NCBI GenBank assembly: GCA_933228895.1
Contig: OW121851.1
Location: 124,543,624 to 124,607,623 of the forward strand
Length of the DNA stretch: 64,000 bases
Source: Platycnemis pennipes
Lineage: Eukaryota > Arthropoda > Insecta > Odonata > Platycnemididae
Direction: 5' to 3'
Positions within the stretch are counted from its first letter, which is position 1. Every line of letters begins with the position of its first letter. Made by a program: the position numbers and the translations under genes. The notes under the pieces are model-generated. The model saw only the letters and a list, made by a program, of their open reading frames with translations, was not told the DNA's origin and searched no databases. Positions 11,656-23,719 of this stretch are shown piece by piece.

Positions 11656-12165
11656 AATCGCCAGTAGGATTGCCCAAGTGAAAAGGGCCTTTTACCAGAA
11701 GAAGATTCTGCTCACAGCTGCAAATACGAGCTTTGAAGTGAGGAAACATTTCATTAGAACATACATCTGAGCATTCTACTATATGGCTGCGAAACGTAGA
11801 TAATAGCAGCAGCAGAGAAGTCTGGAAGCATTTGAAATGTGGTACGACGGAAGAATGATGAAGATAAAATTGATTGATCGAGTGACAAACGAAGGAGTCC
11901 TAAGAAGAGTGGGAGAAAAGAGATATCTTCTGAAAACCTAAGAAGACGGGACAACTCAATCGGCCGTATCCAAGACAAGATGGTCTGATGAAGACAATCG
12001 CTGAGTACAAGTATGGCAAAGGAAATTCTCAGATGAGATATAGGTATTGAGCAAGTAGTGAAGGATGTGGAAGAGAAAATTACGTAAATGTGGAGTGGTT
12101 AGCTAATATGAGAATGGAGTGGAGAGCTGCCTCAAACCAATCTAATGATTTTTGACTGATGATAA
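11656..12165 (+). pseudogene. RTE-like ORF fragment with 3' end, tandem copy B
   Basis: This starts within EIASRIAQVKRAFYQKK, continues LEAFEMWYDGRMMKIKLIDR, VTNEGVLRRVGEKRYLLKT, and finishes with an 'MRMEWRAASNQSNDF' block followed by a stop and TGATGATAATGATT. That terminal WRAASNQS and GAT-rich tail is the natural 3' end of this element type. Several stops interrupt it. Confidence 0.75.
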
Positions 12166-12640
12166 TGATTAGTATTCCGTCGGTGACTAGTTTTGATGGG
12201 AAATCAATTCTTTCCACAGCTACTATCTCTCAAATGATGTTCTTCTTCAATTTCATACACTTCCTACCTCCGATTATTATATCCAAACTACCCTTTTTTC
12301 TCCTCCTCCTCCTGGTCCGCTTTCCCAATATTCTTCCCTCTATCACGTCCTTGAAAAAATTTTCAACCCACCTGCTTGACCTACTCCCTGTGTCCTACCC
12401 TAATTACCTCAATCAACTTTTTTCCTCCTGCACCTTCTCTAGCACTTCCGTGTCCGTCTTCATTTATACCCACCTCCTTTATCCTACACCACCTTCTCCA
12501 TCCTCCTCCACACCCATATCTCAAAACCTTAAGTCTTCTGAGACCCTTATCTTCATCTTCTTTTTTCCATGTCCATGCTTCGGAGCCATAAAATGTCTCT
12601 CTTGGTAAATTACTTTTCACCAGTCCTTTTTTACGTCGCC
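12150..12640 (-). pseudogene. Second RT-lineage C-terminal fragment, minus strand
   Basis: On the minus strand LPRETFYGSEAWTWKKEDED (12381-12620 frame) resembles the 'YGSETWT..K.D' block of non-LTR ORF2 C-termini. In other frames KEVGINEDGHGSAREGAGGK, KKLIEVI and KDVIEGR.GK fit the following 'NE.VL..V.EKR.L...I..R....GH' region. It is divergent from the neighbouring RTE copies and frameshifted. The plus-strand frame at 12159-12608 is its pyrimidine-rich shadow. Confidence 0.45.
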
Positions 12641-12649
12641 GCTGAAAAA

Positions 12650-13790
12650 GCCAGTCATTATTTGTCTTTTTCGAGCAGACGTTTCTTTCTTTTCTCCAAG
12701 TATATGTAATAATTAATTCAGTAAAAATGACGCATCTCCAGCCGAGCCCCGAAACATCTGCGTTTTCTGTGCTGTATGAAATATACGGCTCTCATATCGG
12801 CGCGTCCATTTAATTGCAGTTTTTTTAAGTGCTTTCATTTTCATGCTTAAGAGGTATCTGTAAATGTTAGAAAGAGGTGGTTGAATTTTAATTGATTAAA
12901 ACCTCGAATCAATTTTTAGTGTTCTCCATTTAGTTGTACGTCCATGACACGTATCTCACTTAATACAATCCTATGTACTGCGTGTCATTAAAACGAATAA
13001 TTAAAAAATCCCTAGGGTTTTCCTCAATTTTTTTCCTCGAAAGATTCAACGTCAGCTCGACTTATGAGATTTTGAGAAAATGGAAAGAGAACCTACTTGT
13101 GGATGTATTCAAATAGGACGTCACTTATATTGTTTATGTGCAAGAAGAATGAAAAATGGCACATGACTGCAAACGTACCAATAAATGGAAATTGTCCTCG
13201 CGAAGTTTCAAAGTTCCGTTTGGATAAAATCTTTCCGGATTTTGGCCTGTATTACATATTTTTATTTCAGCCCACTACTCGTTGGGGCAACGAACGGAGC
13301 TTCTTTTCTTCAGTAGAAAAGGTTATCTCAAATTTTAGATCTCCCCAACAATGCCTCTCCTTTTCATGTATTTGCCGGTGGCGCAATGTGCAGTTCTCAC
13401 AAATGGAAGTTTGTGCTTCACTTGTTTTTATTCCCATTTTGCTTTAAAAGGTTTTGCTCCGAATGGAGTGAGTTGATGGGGATAGGCCCCAGCCTGTAAT
13501 CGTTTCCATCCAACCGCGTCCCTCTGTCGCCGTTCCTGGAGTTTTCCTCCGAGTCATGCCAGGGCATCATTGTCGGGGAAAAGATTGAGAAAATCCATAC
13601 TGCTTGGACGGTCGGCGTTGTGTTTTTGTATAATTTCGCCTTCTTCCTCCCCCTCTCCCGTTCCTTCAGTGCACGGTCGTCGACCTGCCCTGATCGGCCA
13701 CCGACGTCCACCGAAGTTCCACAGTCCTAAATTCGATTACTGATATCTCGGGAACAGATTTAAATGTGGTGGAAATTTATGTTAGTTTTG
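12650..13790. other. Intergenic DNA, no recognised gene
   Basis: AT-rich with one GC-richer patch (13.45-13.73 kb) where the minus strand is open for 97 codons (13418-13711). That product is highly charged and matches nothing I know. Confidence 0.4.
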
Positions 13791-13794
13791 ACTT

Positions 13795-13900
13795 CATGTT
13801 AGCCCACTGTTTCGAGCGTTGGGCAATTGATTGGAAGGTCTTGGGTTCGAATCTGAGAGACGCTTTTATGGATAAGGGACAATAGTATATGGAACTCAGA
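13795..13900 (+). repeat. tRNA-like SINE head
   Basis: The plus strand reads CACTGTTTCGAGCGTTGGGC followed by GGTCTTGGGTTCGAATCT. This resembles the D-arm to T-arm portion of a tRNA ('...GTTAGAGCGTTGGGC...GGTCTTGGGTTCGAATCCC') with a near-perfect B-box. The A-box is degraded and no acceptor stem forms, so it is more likely a decayed SINE than a tRNA gene. Confidence 0.45.
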
Positions 13901-13904
13901 ATTA

Positions 13905-16750
13905 TCACAGATGAATGAAGGAAGATGAGAGTGATTAGTGAAGAGCACATTTCATTAAGGAATTACACCAGTTGATAAACCCACTTGCAGCTGAAAATTT
14001 AGGTAGAAGTAGGGAGCATCACTCGACTGCGCAATTGGTGGATGATTTGGTCTCACAAAAGTGAGACGTGGATAATAATAAGTGATTGGATCATTTTGAA
14101 AGCTATCACAGAAGAAATGTTGATAGATGGAGAATGCACATGAAATAACAGTTGTTTAAATTGCCTGCATGATACCTATATTAGCATAGCAATTCATTTA
14201 GATTATATTTAGATGTTATATAAATATATTATAAATAATTATTCTGTATTCTTAACATTTGGCGGTTTAAGGCAACAATCAAATAATTGAAAACGGAAAC
14301 AATGGAAAACTATGTAAAAACAGGTACCACGTGACTAGTTCTTATTGACTATAGTTGACAATCGGTTATATGAATGAAACAGGGTCTCCTATCTTTGAGC
14401 TACCCGCCGTAACCGTCGCGGGTTGACGCTGATTGGTCAAGGGTTTTATCGGCAATGTAAACCGTATCCGCCAACCTTTAAAGAGTGATTCGACCGCTAA
14501 GGGTGCCTCAAATATCAGCAGACTTCGGTTGTATACGGCGGATAGGACGTCCATATAGAAGTATGTACAATGTTATGTTCTTAGGAGCAAGTTTTGTGAC
14601 CAGTGATAGTAAAATAACTTGCGTGTAGCCTCGGGGCAATATCACAGTCGACTAGTATTGATTGGAAGCGACCCCCTTCGCCCGTGAAGTGGCCTGGGGA
14701 GGAAGATAGCGGGTGGGTGGGTGAGGGAGGGTAACGAATATTGCAGGAGGGAAGCCTAAATTGATTCCCGTCGAAGCACGTCCCTTTGAGGGAAAAAAGG
14801 CAGAGAGAGTGGAGAATGTGGGTCGAAGGTTCAGGGGAAGGCTTAATATTGGAGCAGCGATGAACTACTAAAGGACGACTAAATATTTACACAAACACGT
14901 CCCAGTTATTGGAACTGGTTCTTACGAGTGCCTAATCCATTATGACCTTATTGAGCCTTCTCAACCTCACAAGCCGTTTACTTTCGGAAAATGATGTTTA
15001 ACATAAAGGTAATTCTTGAATGGCTTGTTCAAAGTCAATGTGAGTCAGGAAAAAGCGAATATGTCACATAGTTGATGGCTTTACTTGAAACATGATGTAT
15101 TTGATTATGATTATTGTGTGCAACTCATGAAGGTGGAGTAGTTCTTTATGTCACCCGGAAATTTTGATATTTTGTGGCAAAAGAGGAAAAAAAATACATC
15201 CATGCTTTCACGTTCCCTTTTCAAAGAAAGATTTTTGCACTCCATGTTTATTATTAAGCGTTATTCGTGTAGACTTGCAATATTATTTCTGGCAGTGTAA
15301 TGCGTTCCCTATACTAATTTTTCCATAGAAAGGCAATTTTCATTTCATTTCCCCGAGAGAAATCCAAAAAAAATCTATATAGCGGCTAAGCCTATGTTTT
15401 GCATGATTGATAAAATATTCGTATGTTTGTGTGCGATATCCGACTCAAGACGACTATCACTACATAATGTTGCACGTAAGGCGAAGGTCTAGAATTAAAC
15501 GAACATCTGTTGGGAGATACTCATATGATTATGGTTATCTTCGACTAATGGAACAACCCATTTAGTAGTGACAATCATACGAAATGACCTCATGATTTGA
15601 ATGAGCGGTGGTTTGAATGAGCGATTTCCTGGCGATGGTTCACCGACTGTCACACACACCTTGCGGTGACTTGCCAGATATTCTATAGATGAATTCGACG
15701 TCAGTGCAGGTTGTTACAAAGTAAAACCCTAATATAGCTTTCTCCTTAGTTCAAACATAGTGCAGGAAAGCACTAGTTATGGTGTTTTCCTTAATATAGA
15801 CAATAGTATACCTAGTGTTCTCCTTAACAAACTCTCAGGCAAAGCACTTGTAGGTGCAAGTCCTAACACATTCAAATGAATTAAAGTTGGAAAGATCTAT
15901 TTCGTGTGAAATTTCCCTTTGAATTTTACCTGGTAATCTCTAAAATGGTCAATGTGACGGTGAAATCGCCGTAGCCACTGCAATTGATAGGGGATCTGCT
16001 TCGCCGTTGAAGATTGCTCGAGACAAGTCATGTCATTCCGACGCCATTTTCTTTATTTAGCTGAATGCATTCAAATACATTTCATGGCATTAAAATCTGT
16101 TCCCTCTTTCGGAAGGTGTAACATCTCAAACTCGGGCATCTCGGCGTATTCTCGACGATGATCTCGACGGAAATTAGCGACAATGACTCTTATGTTAGTG
16201 ATAGCAGTGTAGAGGAATTCGTTTTCAGTAATTCTAACGTAAAATTCATTAGCTATTTGTTAAAGTACTTTATGGAAGAAGAAGCACATTGTGTGACTTC
16301 TTATAAATTAATGATGAATGTGTAACTAGAGTAAGCGTAGCTCGTAGCGAGAGGCAACCTTCGACGATGTTTACGGGCTTTCTTCGATTTGGAATCGTGA
16401 CTAGCGTTGACTAGTTTCGTTGAGTGATTTTTCGTGAATTTACAAGAGTTTTGTCGGAATTCCATTTGTTTAAACGGTTGTTCTTCCACCATAAAGTATG
16501 CGGCGAAATCATCAACAGACTCGTATCTCCATCGTTTGTTATTTTCGAAAAACATCACGTTATGTTTGGTTTAATAGACTTACAGTGATTTAACTGCGTA
16601 TATTTTGTAAAAGTAGTGCCACCTACGAATGCAATAAAAATAGCATTTTTTTCAATACTTCGTCCAAAACGTAAAAAATTCGTGTTAATCGCTTTATGGC
16701 CGCATTTTCGTGCGATGTCGCGTTATGTCGATAAAGCGATTTCCCTTGCC
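13905..16750. other. Intergenic DNA with one degraded hairpin-tail copy
   Basis: No coding region was recognised. A decayed non-LTR hairpin-tail copy sits at 15635-15695 (CACACACCTTGCGGTGACTTGCCAG). The minus-strand frame at 16301-16558 has a basic cluster (KSKKARKHRRR) but no family match. Confidence 0.4.
15635..15695 (+). repeat. Degraded copy of the non-LTR 3' hairpin tail
   Basis: The words CACACACCTTGCGGTG and ACTTGCCAGATATTCTATAG match in order the end of the 3'UTR at 37.9 kb with several substitutions. Confidence 0.55.
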
Positions 16751-16752
16751 CC

Positions 16753-16783
<31 letters not shown>
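16753..16783. repeat. (TAA)n microsatellite, retrotransposon tail
   Basis: About ten TAA units abut the 3'UTR of the minus-strand non-LTR fragment. I interpret them as its 3' tail. Confidence 0.9.
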
Positions 16784-16784
<1 letters not shown>

Positions 16785-17600
16785 TTTATTAAACGGACAA
16801 ATGTCCTTTTACAAAATATTACGATGGCCAGATAGTTACATTGGTGAACAAAAATAAAAATTTAGACATTTTGACGAACAAAATTTTTGAATACATTTTG
16901 TGATAAATGAAAAATATCTGTTAATTTACAAAGGCTGTTATAGTCTCTCATTATTCGAAAAATTGGTAGATAATACATATAATTCGTACATACATAAGGA
17001 ATGTGAAATAAGTAATGAGATCTTGAGTGAACAGTTGGAACCCTTAAATTAATTAAAGATAAAAGATAAGAGCACTTAATATGATTATTTAATAATGAGT
17101 GTAAGAAGATTATTCCCATTTGTTTTCTACGTGAAGAGAGAGTCCGGATATTAAGTAGATTCAATATCTTTTCATATTCTCCACTTTCCCTTTCAATTCC
17201 AGCCTTTATAAAGGCCACAAATCTAAGAAATTTATTTGAACCCTCTCTAGGTCTAAGTCATATTTATGATAAAAAGGAAACCAAACTACAGAACAATATT
17301 CGAGAATAAGTCTGACTAGGGTGACATATAGAAGTCTATAACAAGACATATTATTGAAGTCTCTAGAATTGCGATAAATGAAACCAAGAGTTTTATAGGC
17401 TTTTGTAATTGTAGCTTCAATGTGCCTGTTGAAAGTCAAGTTGGAATCAAAGTATACACCCAAGTCAAGTTTCTGACTCTCTCTAACAAGATTTTGTCCA
17501 GACAGAGAATAGTCAATAAGTACAGGAATCTTAGATTTAGAAAAGGTTAAACAAAATAAATAATAACATAACATAGGATCAAAGTGAAACAAAAAAAAAC
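16753..17600 (-). pseudogene. 5'-truncated Jockey/CR1-like retrotransposon with (TTA)n tail
   Basis: Minus strand, 17592 to 17206: SQKLDLGVYFDSNLTFNRHI, AYKTLGFIYRNSRDFNN, LLYVTLVRLILEYCSVVWFP, HKYDLDLERVQ. This is the classic segment after the RT palm in Jockey/CR1-type ORF2. The reading frame then shifts near 17210 and continues to about 16862 (LNIRTLSSRRKQMGIIFLHS, LINLRVPTVHSR). A 3'UTR of about 80 nt follows and ends in (TTA)10 at 16753-16783. The upstream RT and endonuclease domains are absent, as expected for 5' truncation. Confidence 0.8.
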
Positions 17601-20600
17601 AAGAATCAATTCAATCAAATATTAAAGTACAACTCTAAACAGCAAAAATAAATTTTCAAAGATATTCAAATTATCCACTGTTAAAATTGAAACTATTTAT
17701 AGCACAGTAAGTCGCTGCCTGTCGTGCCGTGATGATATACTTCTTTTTGTACAAATATAGTTTGTCTTCATAATTACGTTAAAATAAAGTCACTGTAGAA
17801 GTCGCTGAGGACTTTGATCAGAGTTATCATGTTCACAAACATATGAATAAAAAAAATTTGATGAATACATCTAAAAATCAAACCATAATTTGCATGTTAA
17901 AAAAAGTTACTAGAGTGTAGAAAAAAGTGCCTATCTGTATCCATTGCATATATATCTTAAGTTTGAATGAAAATAAATATAAATATATAATTTAAACGCA
18001 AATACTCTAATGCTCGTCTAGTAAAAATATTACGTAGCACCATACACATAGATGAACTATAAAACAGTGGGTCGACATACATTCGTTTCAAGTAATAAAA
18101 AAAAAATCAGATTTTATAAATCAATATATTTTATAAATCCGACTTAGAAAATGGAAAGCAGCTCTTTGAAGCCTTGAATTCAAAGTAAATACATTAAACC
18201 AAGAAATACAATGTAAAAGTGCCTATTAGTTAAAATGTACCGCATATAAAGAAAAAATCAGAAAATTAAAGATGACAACTTAGATTTTATTCAAGGTTCA
18301 AAATAAATATTTGACCCTAAATGACACGCACTTATTCATTTGAATCCAATGAGAAATAAAGAGAACAAATGCAGGATAATAATGAGTTCTACAAATAACG
18401 TCGTAGAGTCATAAGAATCAACATCAAATGTAGCTAAAAGGCAACAAAATCGATGTCAAAAAGGAAATCAAAGACATTAAAAAACTTGGTGATATTATGA
18501 GCGAGTTAAAATTCTTTCTTCAGTCCAAATAATTGCGTAGAATTTCTCAGCAATCAGTGAAGGCAGGGTCAATTTTTGCTTGCTTGCTGCTATTGTTAAC
18601 AATACCGAAAAATTTTTCTGAAAACTGCATCTGCATAAAAAAATGTATATGCTGCGAAAATACCAAAATACACTCGCTTAAGAGAAAATAATTTCCCTCG
18701 GACCGATTACGACATGAATAAATATTGCCTAAAAATTGTATATCATGTATATTGAAGCTATATTGTGTTCAGTTGAGCGAGTCAATCAGAGTGAAATTGA
18801 CCAAGTGAAGTCTTTCTCCAAGAGAAATTTAAAAAAGCATTGTGTCAAAATTATATCACAAATCGTCAAATAAAAAAATCACAGTGAAAGATACAAAATT
18901 AACCTACAATATTATAAAATTTCATTAAACAGATCCAAGTGCCTAAATTTATATTTACAAAGTTCACTAAGGGATTCGCTGCTGCTCATTGTAGGAAGTA
19001 ATTGTAAAAAGTTCATCCCAGTATTTGCATGGGAGTTGACATCGACAATCAGTTTCATTATTTGATATTAGAATAACTGCCGGAACCTTTATAACGTTAA
19101 GTAATCGAGTATTTTTTGACGCAAAATCTATCCTTCGTAGCTGAAAGTTTGAGCTTAGTCAAGAAATTTCGATGATACCAAAAAAATAACACACACTTTT
19201 TCTATATGTGATACCTACTTTCATCATACTACCTAGCAGAGCATACGAAGAAAAACATATATGAGGATTTATATGAGCATTATAACAACATTTTATTCGA
19301 CGAATATATTTTTACCAAATGCGGAGGATATTTGCCAGTCGGTTAATCTTCTTCTTCTTGAAACCTGGTACCAGAATAGTAGCTACAACATATAATTTAA
19401 ACATTATACCATCAGATATCTCAATAAATGTGAAAAAGAAAAATGATTACTTATGTGCAGTTATTTCTGGCCATAACAGCAGGAATCTCTTTTAATATAT
19501 CTTAAACCTTGAAGGATGGCAAATGGCGATTAATAGTGAAGACTAGAAAATATTAAAAACTTCTTTGTGCAGTGCAATATCAAATAAGCAGTGCCACCTT
19601 GACACAGGTAAAGCAATATTAGAAAAAAATTATTTAATAACATAAATATTTATAAATAAGATGTTTAACGATAAAATATGTAAAACCGCAATGGACGTAG
19701 AATTTGCAGTATAGGTACGGGTAGAAATATATTCAGATAATGATTATATTTCAGATAATATTTTTGGAGGAAAAAAGCGAAAGCTAGCTTCCAAATGAAA
19801 TTGAAACATAGGAAAGGACCATTTGGTAGACTAATGTGGCAATCAGCATAGAAAGTTGACGGACACATTGTTGTAAATAATTCCTTGCAATGGGAGCAGT
19901 AAATGCACCTTTTTCCACCTTTATAATCCACATTCATTTCACCCCCAGACCCCGAAATAATTTATGTGGGCGGGAATCATACTTCAACCAAAGCACGTAA
20001 TGATCCAAGAAGAAATGTACCTAACCAAAAGTACAAGTCGGATGTCAAATATTATATATAAGTACACCTAATACCATTAACGAAAAATGTTAAATCACCA
20101 AATTCATTCAAAAACAGATTTCAAAAATTCACTTACTTAACTTAAAACTAACTTAAAATTAGTTAATGTTTCCAAAAATTCCTATGGTAAAAGACGATGA
20201 AATATTTACATGAAGGTAATGGTACATGACAATATAAACCGCATAACATTCGATTGGCAATTCATATTACATGCCATTCGACCAATATTTTATCACAAAT
20301 AATAGGTATTCGAAGAATATTTCGTTTGTAAGCAGGAGTTTTTTTTTCAACTTTCAAGCATTTGCTTCAAATGCAGCAATCCATAATTGGTTTAATAATA
20401 AGTGATGCAACAGCGAAGAAAAATTTATCAGAGAAATGCTGAACACTTCTTACACATGACACAATGTAAATGGCCAATATGACAAAATGAAACAAATATC
20501 ATTCACTTAAAATTCCACATTGAATTGTGAACGTACTGATTAGCTATATCATACATATATGTATGATATTCTTCTTCAAAGTGCAGAAGAATTGTCCGCA

Positions 20601-21745
20601 AGCAAGTCCGCAATGGGTGACTATAAATAACCGCAAGCTGACAACCGGACAGCAGGTCCGCAACGAGAGCAAATAAATTTAAAACAACTTACAACAATAG
20701 CTTTTCAAGCAACCGCCTAGATGTACAATAAAGGGTGAAAGATCACAGTAGCTTCAATTCACAAAAAGTCACGCAGCGCAAATATGTGATTTTATTGCAT
20801 GTGACTAGAATACCCAAGTAAAGGCTAAAGTAGCATAATTGCATTGAGCCTTAAATTATCAAAATCGAAGAAATATTATTACCTAATTATATAGATACAT
20901 AAAAAATTGTACGTGAATTCACGTATTTGTACATTGACCTATGTGTATTATTTTGTAATATCAATATCATCACTTCACAACACTTGGACTCATAAATATT
21001 TGCACGCTAATACCTTTGTAGTCCTAGATTAGTCGTTCTGTTCGATGTAAGGAAATGTTATTAAATATAGAGTAGAATTTTTTCTCAATAGTTACGCAAC
21101 TTAAACAAAATATTCCACGATTTGGGGATTTAGGTGACATTTCTCTGCTGGTTGTGTTATGCTATAATATGACAACTATTTCTTGTTTATATTTGCAAGG
21201 GACGAAAAATCTGCAGTTTATATATTTCTTACGGACCAAACCTGGGTTAAGTGTTTTAACGATTCCCTTAACTTCACGACTTGTTAACGAAAGGGCGTTA
21301 AAACAGTTTTCCAAATTTTCCTCGATGCATTCTTTATGGTGGGTTAGTGACATTCGATACATCTCGGCGGTGATTATTTTATGATATTACCATAATGTTC
21401 GAATATTATTCACCTCAAATCAGCGGAAGATATCCCACTTTATTATCATAATTACAAGTCTTCACTTTTTAAAAAAAGGATTGGAATGCCGAGCGAGATG
21501 AGTGCTGTTCTTGTAGGTTCAATTGCATAGAATCATTTCTACTTCAGTAACATCTCTTACCCGCTAACATGAAATCAAGTATACAAAAGCATTCAGTTTC
21601 CAACGTAGTCAAAGTTTTTTTTTCAGGAAAAAATTCATACTCCAGGGAAACTAAGGAAAAATCAAAATTAAATAATACCAAAAGGAACATAATAAAATTG
21701 ATAGTTTCAGGCGTTACTTAATGGAATTTACTTAATTAAATAATT
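17601..21745. other. Long AT-rich stretch without recognised genes
   Basis: About 4.1 kb of AT-rich DNA with poly-A and poly-T runs. Frames at 19665-19937 and 21154-21384 carry no motif. The only structured item is the 24-bp perfect palindrome at 20546-20569. Confidence 0.5.
20546..20569. repeat. Perfect 24-bp palindrome
   Basis: Each half is ATATCATACATA, and the two halves are exact reverse complements with no spacer. Part of it is alternating purine/pyrimidine. It could extrude as a small cruciform or be a dimeric binding site; no neighbouring gene gives it context. Confidence 0.9.
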
Positions 21746-21748
21746 AAT

Positions 21749-21925
21749 GAAGAATAAACTTGGTATTTCCGCAGTTATTTATCTCACACCACGACCATGG
21801 TTTCGACTATTAACGTCATCATCAAGTGAAAACGTCATCGTTACCTATTGATGACGTTGATCGTCGAAACCATGGTCGTAGTGTACGATACGTAACTGTG
21901 GAAATACCAGGTTTATTCTGAACAT
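21749..21925. repeat. Fold-back of two Penelope-like 3' tails
   Basis: The left arm (about 21749-21825) and right arm (about 21846-21925) are inverted copies at roughly 80% identity. Each reads outward as TGATGACGTT...GTCGAAACCATGGTCG, then ...GGAAATACCA and GTTTATTCT. The same GTCGAAACCATGGTCG word ends the GIY-YIG-bearing PLE at 48.2-48.9 kb, so this is a head-to-head pair of PLE-type tails with no coding sequence left. Confidence 0.75.
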
Positions 21926-23403
21926 AATGTAAGAGAAATTGGCGAAGATTATCAATTGTGAAAAACCCGAGTACTTAAAAATTAGTAAAAAATTAAAAAC
22001 AAACAAAAACATTAATTGTTTACTTTGGCACCATTTCCCATAGAAAATGGGTAATATTAAAATATAAAATAGACGCATTGGTGATTAAATCTAGTTTAAA
22101 ACGATTCCGTTCGTTGATGATGCCACTCTAACATCCAAATATATAAGAAAGCAGCTAAATTTAGGCCTAAAGCAGCCTTAACGCAAATTGCCAATGCAAC
22201 GAAATAATGCCGTAACAAGTTTGTCCTTTTAGTCATTTCATAAGGTGATTAGAAAGCGTTTTAAGAGGAAGTTTATATGGAAGTGTGTATATGCTTACCA
22301 AACGCATGAAAAGTATATAATTCGCGTAAAATGAAATGTTACAAAATAAGGAAAAAATCAGTAAATCGAAAGAAGTTGCAGCCTCACAAATACAACATAA
22401 TACAATTAGGAAGGGAAGCACATAAAACATTACAACGTTAGCGGAAAGACACGAAGTGCAAACTAAATTTTGGTCTACTGCACACATAGCGATTTGTAAT
22501 TATTGCAGCATTTCGAGCCACGTTTTTCAAAACATTGTTCATATATTACAAAATAGTATCAATGCAATAGACTCGTTTCATGACCTTGATATTGAAAAAA
22601 AAATGTTCATCTCAAAGAATAAAATGATGCCACACATGACCTAAGGGTCAGCGTGAAAAAATATAAAAATGCAAAAATGCAGGAATAAAATTACCATTAT
22701 AACCACCTACTACATAGTCACTAATTCCCGTACTTCAAATGCCAGTTCATAAGCTGGAGAGTGACTAAAAGTAATAATACTCTTGAGTAAAATATTGTTG
22801 ACTTAATCAGCACTTAAAAACCTTTGAAAAATGGTAACATGATGAATAATAGTAGCCTACACATGGTGAAAATCAAATTCCTTTGCTGTTAATACCCTAA
22901 ATGAGCAAAAGGACAAGTGCGAAGAATAGTTACGAAATGAAAACGTAACTAAATTTAAACCAAAAATTCTAGGAGGAAAATCATCAACGAATAGGAATAT
23001 CGTAATCAAAATCATTAATGATGAGGCCGAAAAAATTCGTCTATATTTATAATATTCAAATAATGTATTGAAAATAGGTAATGAAATGCATGGTAAATAT
23101 CAAGTTAAAAACAGACGACGGGTCTTGGTGCCAAACTACAACCGCTCAAATCTCGCATAAGGTTGGATCAAATACATTCGCAGAACGCAAGGTCACGGAG
23201 AGAAAGATGAATGTAAGGGAACTTTAGTTGACAAAAAGTGAAACATTTTTGTACGCTTAGCGGGTAATCCTTTTAAGTCCAAGGAGGTTGGACAATATTA
23301 GTTTAATATAAAATAATATACATAGAAACTTTTAAATTGTTTTGGTCGCAAAATAATTATGATTACCTTGAAAAGTATTATTATTGTATACAATGATATC
23401 ATT
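21926..23403. other. AT-rich intergenic DNA, nothing recognised
   Basis: Minus-strand frames at 21845-22078 and 22233-22487 are hydrophobic low-complexity translations of AT-rich DNA without motifs. No other structure was seen. Confidence 0.45.
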
Positions 23404-23437
23404 CACACAACACACACACACACACACACACACACAC
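23404..23437. repeat. (AC)n microsatellite, 5' flank of Tx1-like element
   Basis: About 16 AC units, with one AA interruption, directly precede the GC-rich retrotransposon. The same-strand (AC)n appears at its other end (29806-29860). Confidence 0.95.
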
Positions 23438-23719
23438 TTCAGACTTCGAGGTGAGAGGACGTGTTCGCTCCGCGCTCCCGTCGAAATCGCGATTTCGAAG
23501 TATTTCTTGTGTTTTGTGCAGTGTTTCTCACGTCTCGTGAACTAATAGTGCACTACCTAGCGTGTTGAGTGCTAGTTTTGTCACCAACGCGTTGTTTTTA
23601 CCGTTAATTAACGGTTTTTCTGTTCGTTTCGTGTGCTGACGAGCAAATTTCACTCGCCCCGGCCTCTCGGAGTCGGGGAAAATCAACCGCCGCCCGGCGC
23701 GGCTAGCCTTGCCGAAGGC
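23438..23719 (+). promoter_or_regulatory. 5'UTR / internal promoter region of Tx1-like element
   Basis: About 280 nt between the (AC)n and the first in-frame ATG of ORF1. It contains two perfect palindromes: TCGAAATCGCGATTTCGA (23481-23498) and ACCGTTAATTAACGGT (23600-23615). Non-LTR elements need a downstream (internal) promoter, so regulatory sites are expected here, but no specific motif could be assigned. Confidence 0.5.

Noticed and set aside
12159..12608. 149-codon plus-strand ORF
   Set aside because: Pyrimidine-rich shadow of a minus-strand RT fragment; no domain of its own.
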